A DNA stretch of 64,000 nucleotides from Heloderma charlesbogerti. Lineage: Eukaryota > Chordata > Lepidosauria > Squamata > Helodermatidae. Below, in pieces: positions 53,371-63,212 of this stretch. The notes beneath the pieces were generated by a model. That model saw only the letters and a program-made list of their open reading frames with translations. It made no database searches and was not told the origin of the DNA. Location: the NCBI GenBank assembly GCA_026122225.1, contig JANEZZ010002362.1:558001-622000 (forward strand), read 5' to 3'. A program made the position numbers and the translations under genes. Within the stretch, counting starts at the first letter, position 1. The number at the start of each line of letters is the position of its first letter.

Positions 53371-54115
53371 AGCATGATGATGATCTACACTTCGTATCAA
53401 AACATGATAAAGATAAGCACAAATAGATGTAACATGATACTAAATCAAAATGGTATTATGATAGTGTACCTCCCAAGCCAAGGGACCAACCTGGCCCATC
53501 CATGAGCCAGAGAAGGAGCAGTTGCAGGGATGACTCATTATCAGCTGCTCGGATGAGTTTTCAAATTTTAGAAGTGCTAGCAAACTTGCAAAACTCATTT
53601 GATCGAAGATGATAATACTAAGTTGATTGTACATCATGAACAGCGATGGGTCTACTGTACCACTTTGAACTCTCTGGAAATGATTGCATGTTGTCAGCCA
53701 AAATCAATCCACCCACCCTTAGGAAAGAAAATGCTTCTCTATGATTACATCTGTAGTTATCTCATTTAGGTGTTCTGGTGCTGAATATGGTATCACTTTG
53801 CCTAGTTCACGCATGAACGCAACTGCAAACATTTTTACCTGCATAATTTTCTGTGAGTCAGGCAGCTGTTAAGTAGGGCCATTTAAAAGGCCAACAAACC
53901 GAGATTCTCAGTTGTTTTGAATTCACTTTGCACAACTTCAAATGGATGTGTAAGAGGCAGGTGTGTTTCGCCAGTTTCCAAGTGGCCCAAGCAGAAAACA
54001 AACCCAGGTACCTTTTTCGTCTTCTTTAATTAATGGCATATGATGGGGCACTTATGTCAGTTGTCTTGAACAGGTCTGTTATTGAAATAGTGTGCTGAAA
54101 TTGTTTTTAGCAATT
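53371..54115. other. No gene seen
   Basis: Unassigned DNA. No repeat recognised. Confidence 0.4.
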
Positions 54116-54572
54116 TAGGGTGCAATCCTATTCAGATAGGCGGCTGCCTCTGAAATTGGAGGCGACTGCCAATCCAGTGCAGGGCAGGAGAAGCACGGAG
54201 AGGATCATTCCCTCCACGCTCTTCCTGCCCTGCATTTTTGGCAAGACAGCTGATTGCTGCTGTGTAGCCGCAGGATAGCAGAGTGGGGGAGAAGGCTGCT
54301 GTACAACACATTGCATGTTTCGTACAGGCATTTCCACCCTCCCCGCCCCGGAGCACCCCCTGGAACACCCCTTTTTGGCTGCTCTGCATGCCTCTTGCGA
54401 GCGTGGTGGAGGATGAGGCTGTTCCATGCTGCCTGTGAGGCAGTGCGGAAGTGGGAGGAGGTCGGTTCTCCAGGAACCGACCTTGGAGTGCGAGCTCCGA
54501 GCTCAGTTCCTGGAAAACCAGATATCCTATGGCCATCTAGCCGCTGTCTAGCAGCCATAGGATTGCTCCCTT
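54116..54572. repeat. MITE with inverted TAGGGTGCAATCCTAT ends
   Basis: The left end TAGGGTGCAATCCTAT is answered at the right by CCATAGGATTGCTCCCTTA. Internal GGCAGGAAGAGC and CAGGAACC strings are partly self-complementary. The interior gives minus-strand frames of 99-134 codons that are compositional. Confidence 0.6.
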
Positions 54573-54640
54573 AGGGTGCAATCCTATGCATGTTTAGACA
54601 GAGAAAAGGCCTACAACTCCCAGCATTCCCCAGCCAGCTT
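54573..54640 (+). repeat. Palindromic MITE half (ATGCATGTTTAGACAG type)
   Basis: It matches the left half of 3668-3780 and is truncated directly at the start of the L2-like end at 54640. Confidence 0.65.
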
Positions 54641-54825
54641 TAAACCCTTAATAATTTTAAATTTTGTACCTTACATTTCTTTTAGACCATATTTTATTGT
54701 AATATTGTATTATAATGCTTACAATGTTGTAGTTTTGTATTTTTTTGTGAATTGTTGTGAACTGCCCAGAGAGCTTCGGCTGTTGAGTGGCATCGAAATG
54801 GAAGCAACAACAACAACAACAACAT
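54641..54825 (+). mobile_element. L2-like LINE 3' end with (CAA)n tail
   Basis: GTGAACTGCCCAGAGAGCTT and GGCATCGAAATGGAAGC followed by CAACAACAACAACAAC (54805-54824). Confidence 0.75.
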
Positions 54826-55285
54826 GCAATTTCTGTCCCATGACCCCTGCATCATTCTATCCCATAATAAAACTGATACAGGTTTTATTCACATTCACTT
54901 TATGCTAGAAACAAACTTTTGGAAGCCCCCAAAGCACATCAATTATAAAAAAATGATTTTAACGTTCATGGTAAAGGAAGTTAAAACTTCCGAGTTAAAG
55001 CACTAGATTGCTGTGTAGAGCTCCCTAAGGACTTCTAACTGGCACGATAGATAGAACTATCTATAAAATTTGGACAGATGGCAATTATATCATAGCAGAA
55101 ATACAGGACCTTTGGGGGGATATATATATATATATGAAAATTCTTAAAGCAAAGTAGCAGTATCTGAAAGGACAACAGGTAACATTTAAATAATTTTGCT
55201 TTATTTCCTTAATAAGAATAAGAATAACAACAACAACAACAGTGAATTATTATTAATAATTCATTTCAGAGTTGGAGACACTGGG
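54826..55285. other. AT-rich, no gene seen
   Basis: Contains a (TA)n run at 55123-55134 and (AAC)n at about 55226-55240. No other feature. Confidence 0.45.
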
Positions 55286-55434
55286 TAGGAATGGGTAAGA
55301 ACTTTGTTTCAATTCACTTCTGAGAAGAATTTACCAAAATTCACAAATGTCTTCATATTCAGGATGGAAATAACTTGAGATTTTGAAATTTTGAATGTGA
55401 AAGAAAGCAAAACTGACAAATTCATCCATTCCTA
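55286..55434. repeat. Small hAT-like element (TAGGAATG/CATTCCTA ends)
   Basis: Starts TAGGAATGGGTAAGAAC and ends GACAAATTCATCCATTCCTA, terminal inverted repeats of 8 bp. The flanks do not form a clear duplication. The right end matches the family IV right end. Confidence 0.5.
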
Positions 55435-55509
55435 CTTGAAATGGGAGTAGGGGAAGGACTACCCCTCCCTGCCCTTACTAAATGGCATGCATAGTTTCTC
55501 AATGGTGAA

Positions 55510-55987
55510 TAGGATGAATGAATCTGTGAAATTCAGTTCAGTTCAGTTTCTCATTTTTCCAACATTATGTTCATTCCATCCTCTTTCTGCATCAATTTGC
55601 TATTTTTTTCCTTAAGAAGTCTGCCCCAAAATTCATCCTTTTCATGTGTATTTCTAAAAATATATGCATTTTTGTACACAGTAATATACACTTTTTGTGC
55701 ATACTTTTCCAAATATACACATTTTCCCCAAGCAATTTCCCCTAGTATGATCCATTTTTGTGCACTCTTCCCCTAGCATATGCATTTTTGTATGCATTTT
55801 GTGCACACATTTACTTGTTATATGCATTTTTGTGTGCATTTTTATTATTATTTGTAAACTGCATCAATGAAGTTGGGAAAGTTGAATAACAGCATATACG
55901 TACCTGGTTCATGTGCAGGTTTGAAAAGTGTGAACTTGGTAAGTTTGCATTAAAATGTAAGCCAAACTAATTTCTCACCCAGCCCTA
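55510..55987 (-). mobile_element. Family IV hAT-like element, minus orientation
   Basis: TAGGATGAATGAATCTGTG at the left equals the inverted right end of 29420-29892, and the right end TCTCACCCAGCCCTA equals its inverted left end. The interior repeats ATGCATTTTTGTGTGC and similar strings. The flanks ATGGTGAA and CATATGGA do not match. Confidence 0.55.
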
Positions 55988-56059
55988 CATATGGAATAGC
56001 TGTCACTATAAACAATGAAATGGGCTAATAAATGGGTAATAGGTATGATGTGCAAAGGT

Positions 56060-56584
56060 ACAAATCAATTTGCTTTAAAAAGTAGTGGTACAGAATGCGG
56101 CGGCTCGCCTGATTAAAGGCAGCCGCCAGCGAGATCACATCACTCCACTGGTTACCAGTTGTTTTCCGGGCCAAATTCAAGGTGTTGGTTTTGACCTTTA
56201 AAACCCTATATGGTTCCGCCCAGCCTATCTTAAGGAGCACCTCCAGCAGCACCAGACAGGCCGCTTAACAAGATGAGCCATGGATGGCCTTCTCTCTGTC
56301 CCATCAGCCAGGACAGCTAGACTGGTGGGGACGAGGGAGAGGGCCTTTTCTGTGGTGGCCCCCACTCTGTGGAACTCCCTCCCTAGGGAACTCTGTCATG
56401 CCCCCTCTTTAATGAGCTTCCGTCGTGCATTAAAAACGTGGTTGTTCAGGCAGGCATTTGGGGTGGGTTGGGGTATTTTAGAAAATGTTTTTATTGTAGA
56501 ATTTTATTGTTTTAAACTGTTTTATTGTATGCTGTACATCACCCAGAGTGGCTGGGTGACCAGCCAGATGGGCGATTAATAAAT

Positions 56585-56620
<36 letters not shown>
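56060..56620 (+). mobile_element. L2-like LINE C-terminal region and 3' end with (AAT)n tail
   Basis: The plus strand carries the end of the reverse-transcriptase protein: a QNAAARLI-like start near 56090, then RDHITPLHWLPV, FKVLVLTFKTL, and, in the frame 56280-56579, RAFSVVAPTLWNSLPREL and LKTWLFRQAF. This is the typical C-terminal series of L2-clade proteins. Frameshifts break it. An AAT tail follows at 56584-56619. Confidence 0.85.
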
Positions 56621-56922
56621 GTGTCCTCTATTGCTAACATTACTTATCATTTTGTATGAGGTATTTTTGAAAAAGAAAAGTCACAGCATGCTTTTAAAAT
56701 TCATTGTTGTGGTTTCCAATACAACCTCGAATATATCCATGAGCTGGTTGGCCCTTCAGATCTCGCTGGGTCTTGCCCCCCACCCCAGTCCCATCACTGC
56801 AAACTCTAAAATGGTACCCCTTGAGTAGTTCAGAATCCAGTTTCTTGCTTTGATTAGATCAGCAGTTCTCTCTTCTCTTTTTAACTAATGAGATGCAATG
56901 GAATTACCTTTCTTTCTTTCTT

Positions 56923-56959
<37 letters not shown>

Positions 56960-57080
56960 AAGTATTTTTATGCCACCCTTCAATCATATTCCCAGGGCAA
57001 TTCAGAGGTGGAGTGAAGTAGGAATGTGGAGCGGAGCTCTTACACGTTTTTCAGCTGATCGTAATAAATTGGGCAGTTTG

Positions 57081-57141
<61 letters not shown>

Positions 57142-57404
57142 CATATCTCAATACAGCTCCCTACAGTTTTGAGTGTTCTAGGGGCATGGCTATGGGAGTT
57201 GTCATGATGAACTCCTGCACTCCAGAATTTACCACCACACCACTGGTTTGTTTAGGATCTATCAATCCAGATGACCAAATATCAAATCCATCTGGCATGC
57301 CTTTCTTCCTGACCTGGATTTTCACCCATCTTTTAAGGTCTTTGTGTAGTTTCCTTACTATAGCAACCCAGTAGCCCATTCAAACTTCCACGAGTTCCAT
57401 CTTC

Positions 57405-57439
<35 letters not shown>

Positions 57440-58189
57440 TTTTTACTTATGCCTGTCTCAGTGATACTGTCGAAATTAATATTTACCTGGTTCTGCATAT
57501 TGATTTCTCCAACTTGCAATGTTTGGATGTTTCACAAAATGAGTGCCGCCTCCCCAAGGAGTTCTTCTCCAGCTCAGAAGGTAACCCAATGTTCCATCCA
57601 CAGGTCAGTAAGGTACCTGAAACATTTAGTTTCACAGGACACCTACATACTCAGTAAAGAAGCCTGGAAATGGATATATCTGGACGCCGTACGCCTGAGG
57701 TGCTGCCATGAGCATGCTCAGCAGTGTCACTAGTACAGGGAGACTTGGGACATGTAGCTGTGTGCCCTACTCAGTACACAGGTGCCCAGGGAAGTTACCA
57801 GGGAAGTGCAGGCACCCATAGAAATGGCCTGTCCTGGGGTTCCTGGTGCCCGGGAGGAATGGAGACCTCACAGGAACCTCCCGATCACCACTGCTGCAGG
57901 TGATTATTTATTCATTTCATTTCTATTCCTGCCCAATAGCCAAAGCTCTCTGTATTTTAAATAAATGTTAAGTGAAATGGTGGTGGGGCAAAACTTGAAG
58001 GCTTATTGGGGGAGCTGGGAACTTGTAAGTAATTTGGGGTGCTTGTGGGGAATGGGGGGGAAGCATCCGAGTTTCATCCCATTCCCAGTGATGTCATCAA
58101 GAGCAGGGTTTCTGAATTTCAAAATTGGGTTCAGGGCGGGAGAACTATTTGTGGGTAGGTCGGTGGGTGGACAGAGATTATATGTGTGT
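56621..58189. other. Simple-sequence-rich DNA, no gene seen
   Basis: Microsatellites: (TTTC)n then (TC)n at 56910-56956, (TC)n at 57084-57132, (CA)n at 57409-57436. An inverted L2-like end fragment (CAATAGCCAAAGCTCTCTG) is at 57905-57965. No coding region recognised. Confidence 0.6.
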
Positions 58190-58625
58190 GAAGCTTGTGT
58201 TAGGGCCAAACTGCACATTCCACTAATTGTGCTGGAGTCGTCGAACCTGCTATTTTTCTTTACTTTTGGGGAAGCGCATGTGATCCTGATCTGCATTTGA
58301 ACCATGGTGCTCCAGGAAGGGCAGGTTTAAGCTTGCCAACCCACTTCCCCCCCCCCGAAATTCTCCCACCACCACCACCCCGTGGGGAGGGGGGTTAAAA
58401 GAAAAAAGTCTCAGTTGAAATCAATGCTGACTTTTCTCTCTCTTTTTAACCCCCTGCAGGAGGGGAAACAGGTAGGCAGGTTCAATCCTTCCTCCCCAAG
58501 CACAATGGTCCCAATCTGGATTAGGATCACACATGCTTACAGAGAGGTAACCAAAAATATCAAGATTAGCTACACCAATGCGATTAGGAGAATGTGTCAT
58601 TTGGCCCTGAGCTGAGTTCAATTCC
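58190..58625. repeat. Foldback element (TTAGGGCCAAACTGCAC type)
   Basis: 58200-58350 and 58465-58615 are inverted relatives. GGGCCAAACTGCACATTC faces CATTTGGCCCTG, and GCGCATGTGATCCTGATCTG faces TGGATTAGGATCACACATGC. The centre is GC-rich. It looks like a MITE with long subterminal arms. Confidence 0.65.
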
Positions 58626-59774
58626 ATGCCGATCTGAGGGGAGTTTATCCATCACTACAGCCCACCAACTTGTGGGACTCTAATGTACATGCCTCAGAGA
58701 AACTTCCCTCTGTTAAACTGTTACTTCCTATAGTGTAATCATTCCAACTCTGTGTTCCAAGGCACCACATGAATCCCTTCAACACAAAGATTGAGTCCTT
58801 GAAGTGGTGCATTAACGGCTGTACATGAAGTTGTGTGTATAATCTGATTATCATCTGACAGGAAACATATTATGAGGCAGAAGTCAGGAGGACTCTGGCT
58901 TGGAAAGACACCCCCCCCCCCATTGCAATGCAATAAAAAATTATTGAGAGGATGCTTGGATGAGCAGCCCTGTTTCTTTGGGAATCGGACCATGACTACA
59001 TGGTCCTTCTACACCTCGTAACAGAGCATGTCAGCATAGATCTTAAAATCAGCTTGCAGTTTACTATCTTTTAACATCTTTTGGATTCTTTCCTACACTG
59101 TTTATAGAGATGATGGTCTTGAGTTTTAAAATTCCCTGGATGCCGGGACCAGCAGTGGGAAGCTGCAGATGGTGCACACATTTTCTGACTGAGGTTATGA
59201 TGACATCCATGAGAAAAAGTCCATTTCTAGAGGATAAGAATGTAGCAGTCATCACTGCTTGATGTCAAGAAGTTTCTCTTTTAAAGAGTGCAAGAACCCT
59301 TAAGCTTCACAAATTTTTTTTTAAAGCCCAGCTGTAGCAAGGTAAATGTGATATTCCCATTTCCTGTGCAAAATTAGGCCACCCCCTGCACCAGTTGTAC
59401 AGAAATCAAAATAGGAACCATTTCTCTCATTGCCTTTCCCTAAATGCTTTATGACTCATGTAGAACAGTCCCTAGAAGATGTACAGTCTTTGTAACTTGG
59501 GACTAATTTATTGTTTTGCCTATCACACTTTTACCCTGCAGTTACTTTAGGAAACTCAGAGTGACTTACATGAAGCTCCCAGTTGTCCCCTCATCCAGAT
59601 ACTTACAGATGCTTAACTTCAACAGTTCTACCGCATCAGGGGCTCCCAGGCAATCCAATGAACATCTCAGTGATATTAAATATCCTAAGTTCTGATTAGT
59701 CAAATGTTTGTCTAAAAGACTGTTCACACTTCTCAGTTTCACCATAACAAGGGTAGGCACACTTCAGTCATGCG
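58626..59774. other. No gene seen
   Basis: Unassigned DNA; a C run at about 58911-58921. No domain-bearing frame. Confidence 0.4.
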
Positions 59775-60400
59775 TCACACTTCAGACATTGTTTACTTGG
59801 ACTTCCAAAGGGCTTTTGACAAAGTCCCTCACCAAAGATTCCTGAGCAAACTTAGTAGTCACGGAATAAGAGGAGAGATCCTCTTATGGATCAGTAACTG
59901 GTTAAAGAACAGAGAATAGGAATAAATGGTAAATTCTCCCAATGGAGGGATGGAAATAGTGGGGTCCTATAGGGATCTGTATTAGGAGCAATGCTTTTCA
60001 ACCAGTTCATAAATGATCTGGAATTAGGAGTGAGCAGTGAAGTGGCCAAGTTTGCCAATTACACCCAATTATTTAGGGTGGCTAAAACAAAAAGGGATTG
60101 TGAGGAGCTCCAAAAGGATCTCTCCAAACTGGGAGAATGGGCATCCAAATGGCAAATACGATTCAATGTAAGCAAGTGTAAAGTGGTGCACATTGAGCCA
60201 AATCCCAACTTCAAGTGTAACCTGATCAGATCTGATGGGGGTGACCAACCAAGAAAGAGATCTGGAGGTTGTGGTGGACAGCTCGGAGCTGGGAGAAGTT
60301 TGGTAGTGGCTTGGGGAGGCATCAGCATTGTCAGTCTGAAGGGCCCATTGAAGCTGGCCCTCCCGGTAGTATTTTGAATTCTATGGTCAAATAAAGAACA
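59775..60400 (+). pseudogene. CR1-type LINE reverse transcriptase fragment
   Basis: Translation from about 59783 gives DIVYLDFQRAFDKVPHQ, the first catalytic block of CR1 reverse transcriptase, then ISNWLKNR, a SQWRDGNS-like segment and, in the frame 59991-60377, LFNQFINDLELGVSSE. The catalytic FADD box is replaced by FANY. The following CEELQKDLSKLGEWASKWQ and FNVSKCKVVHIEPN are typical of CR1. A stop before the frame 59991 and the lost aspartates show the copy is dead. Confidence 0.85.
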
Positions 60401-60434
60401 ATATTTAAATTCAAAAATCTTCTCTTCTGCATGG

Positions 60435-61011
60435 TAGGGATGGCGGAGAAATCCGTCATGGACTCCAATGAAGCCGGATTCTTTAGAATCGGGACTTCTG
60501 CCCCGAGTCTGTGGTGGAATGGACTACTGCCACCCCCCCCCCGAAATCCCCCTGGGACAGAACCTACTTGCCACTGGCCAGTGGGGCCCATCTGCTGCCA
60601 TCCGCTGCTCGGCTGCAAATGCCGTCCAGTGTAGCGGACGCCATTTGCGTCCTTGCTTTAACCATGATAGGCTACGTAAATATTTACGTAGCCTATCATG
60701 GCAAAGAGCAGGGATGCAAATGGCATCCACTATGCCATTTGTGTCCCTGTTCTTTGCAGTAATAGGCTACATAAATGTTTACGTAGCCTATTACTGCAAA
60801 GAACAGGGATGCAAATGGTGTCTGCTATGCTGGATGCCATTTGCGTCCCAGCTGCCAGAAGTCCGCCAGTGGCCAGAGCCAGCCGGCAACTCTGTGGACT
60901 CACCGCGGAGCAGAGCCAGCTGGCAAGGATTCCAGGGGGAGGGACGGATCACCCCCCGCCCCCCTGCGGACCCCCTGCGGACTCCAGGTAAGGCTCTTTC
61001 ATACATCCCTA
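60435..61011 (-). mobile_element. Hairpin hAT element, copy G (577 bp, perfect TSD)
   Basis: Termini are TAGGGATGGCGGAGAAATCC and CATACATCCCTA. Flanks 60427-60434 and 61012-61019 are both CTGCATGG, a perfect 8-bp target duplication. The first hairpin at 60662-60701 is a perfect 40-bp palindrome, and the second at 60741-60812 has arms of about 35 bp (TCCCTGTTCTTTGCAGTAAT on the left). CTCCAGGTAAGG lies close to the right end. Inverted CGCCATTTG and CAAATGGTG strings surround the hairpins. Confidence 0.92.
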
Positions 61012-61019
61012 CTGCATGG

Positions 61020-61460
61020 AGCATGTCTGTGTCATGAATAACACTGTAATAAGGAATATTCTTATTCCTAGAGCTGTGTCTCTAGGAATAAGAACAAAAC
61101 TGTTGGCCTTAGCCTTTGATCAAACATGATGTTTCAAAGGAAGAGCGTTTTATATAACAATATTTTCTCTACTAGAAAACAATTTCTCATTACACAGCCA
61201 GCTCTTCAGTTTGTATAAATGGAAAGTGATGGTTGAATCCATGCATTTCAAGTCATGGTATATAATATCATTAAATATGATTTTATAATCCAGCTTGTTA
61301 CAATGCAATTTGTTGTCAAAACAGAAAAAAAGTGGATGGTCTGTGAAGGGGTGTGTGTGGAATAATAAGGTCCCTACACACACAGATACACCCTTTTTGG
61401 GGGGTGCAATGAACGTGGTACTCCACATGTTCCTTAGCATGATTGGCTGTAATAATATCT
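61020..61460. other. No gene seen
   Basis: AT-rich; a GAATATTCTTATTCCTAGAG and CTCTAGGAATAAG inverted repeat lies at about 61056-61092. Confidence 0.4.
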
Positions 61461-61550
61461 AAGGCTGCAATCCTAGATACACTCACCTGGGAGCTAATGC
61501 TCTTGAACTGAATGGGATTTACTTCTGAGTGGACATGCGTAAGAGTGTGC
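61461..61550. repeat. MITE-like fragment (GCAATCCTAGATACACTCACC type)
   Basis: GGCTGCAATCCTAGATACAC, CTTGAACTGAATGGGATTTA and TTCTGAGTGGACATGCG represent the inverted version of the ACTCAGAAGT family. Confidence 0.6.
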
Positions 61551-62264
61551 TGAAAGGCGTGTTAACAAGCCACAACTCATTAATGCTAATGAAAATGTGC
61601 AGTGCCAAGCTCACCACACCAGACAGGGGCGTGGCCGGGTGGAGGGTGACTTGCTTTTTGCTGCCACATTGCCGATCCACCTCTCTCTCCCACACAACTC
61701 ATCCTCGCTGCTTTGGCAACCATCAGAGTGACAATTGCACTTCATGATCATGCTTAACGCTTCTCTCTGCCTGCCCTCATTTTCTGAAGCAAGAGTGTTC
61801 TCTGTGGACAGACTAGTCATCAGCAATATGTCCCCTTCTTTTCATGCTAAACACTGTAGTTCAGCCTTCCCTAGCCTGGGACCAGCGGTGTAGTGGTGGC
61901 GGGTTGCGCTGGGGCGTTGCACCGGCACTTTTTTTGAAGCTGGCCCCCAGCCGGGTTGCAGTCTGTTAGGGAAGGAGGAGCGAGCAGAGGGAGTGCCGGT
62001 GGCTGGAGATCTGCAGCCTCCTCTCTCACCCCCCCCCCGCTTCTCCTCCTCGGCTCTTGGCTTCTCTGCCCGTCCCTGCTCCGTGCCTGGGTGCCCGGCT
62101 CTGCCCTCGTCTTCTGCAATATCGGCCACCCGTTCAGGGCTGCTGCTGCAGCTGCTGCAGCTGCTGCAGCTGGCCACCGCAGCAGTGGGGCAGGGGGCGC
62201 TGCCACCATGATTTACTTATGGGGCTGGGCAGGTGGCTGGTGTGTGCCAGTTTTTAGGATTTAT
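61551..62264. other. GC-rich block at 61880-62215, otherwise no gene seen
   Basis: 61880-62215 is GC-rich with a (GCTGCA)n-like run at 62141-62175. Minus frames of 111-112 codons contain an alanine run encoded by the trinucleotide repeat; I regard them as compositional. A small CpG island or unrecognised repeat is possible. Confidence 0.4.
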
Positions 62265-62390
62265 CACACAATTCTATGCATGTTTACTCAGAAGTCAGTC
62301 CCACTATGTTCAATTGCTAATTGGGCTTTCTCCCAGGTAAGTGTGCATAGGACTGCAGCTGCCTTCCCAAGATCTCTGTAAATTTAATTC
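62265..62390. repeat. Palindromic MITE (ATGCATGTTTACTCAGAAGT type)
   Basis: ATTCTATGCATGTTTACTCA at the left is answered by CAGGTAAGTGTGCATAGGAC at the right, with CAATTGCTAATTGGGC between. It is the most complete member of this family in the window. Confidence 0.7.
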
Positions 62391-63100
62391 GAAATAAAGA
62401 CCCACTGGATTGCACTGTTAATTCTTGAACATTAATTTCTACAGTAAGCAGAATTGCCAAATGCAACCTGCTCTGTCAGCTATACTTTTTGGTACAAGGT
62501 TGGCATGTATCCAGGCAAACAGACCCTGGTGGAGGGAAGGGAAACAGAAAAAAAAATGTTTGGGGGAACAGGAGAAAGAAGGTGTATTTGTGTGTGTGTG
62601 TGTGTGTGTGATTCAATCCAGCTAGGTGTGTGGACATTTCTGTTGCAGGATGGGAGAGATATAATGAAGGAGCTTAGGAAATGCTAATGGGTAATGTTGG
62701 GGTGCTAAGGGAGTGTGCAAGAGGGCTGTTTAAATGAGAAGGGATCTGTCCATGAGGGCTGAGTTGGGAGAGTGAAGCTTCCGTAGAGTATCATATTTCG
62801 AAAACCTAAAATGTTTGTGTGTGAGTGAGTGAGTGAGTGAGTGAGTAGGTGAGTGAGTGAGTGGAAAAGATTTTAACACCCCTACATTTTTTCTCAGAAT
62901 TGAAATACCCAATATTTTTTCTCAGTATTTCCAATTGAAATACCCCTGCCTTACTCTCAGCTGCACCATTTTTGGATCCCAGTTGAAGGCTGTATATCTT
63001 ACAAGGTTGTATAATCTTAGAAGGGGACGTGGCTGTGAGGGGGCGTGGCTGTGACTGTCACAAAGGGACCTTGCACTTCTGAATTTGCCACCACACTACT
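62391..63100. repeat. Simple repeats in otherwise unassigned DNA
   Basis: (GT)n at 62588-62611 and a (GTGA)n run at about 62818-62861. A short local duplication of TTTTTTCTCAG...GAAATACCC occurs at 62886-62950. No gene. Confidence 0.75.
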
Positions 63101-63212
63101 GCCTGGGACCCTCCAGGTGCGTTGGACTACAACTCCCATCATCCTTGACTGCTGACTGGGGATTATGGGTTTTTTAATCCAACACATCTGGAGGGCGCCA
63201 GCTTGGGAAAGG
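63101..63212. repeat. Palindromic MITE (ACTCCCATCATCC type)
   Basis: GGACCCTCCAGGTGCGTTGG ... CTACAACTCCCATCATCC on the left; AACACATCTGGAGGGCGCCA on the right. Family of 25590, 35544 and 50195. Confidence 0.78.

Noticed and set aside
61842..62209. Minus-strand 111 and 112-codon frames with an alanine tract
   Set aside because: The tract comes from a GCTGCA-type repeat in a GC-rich block; both frames overlap and neither has a recognisable domain.
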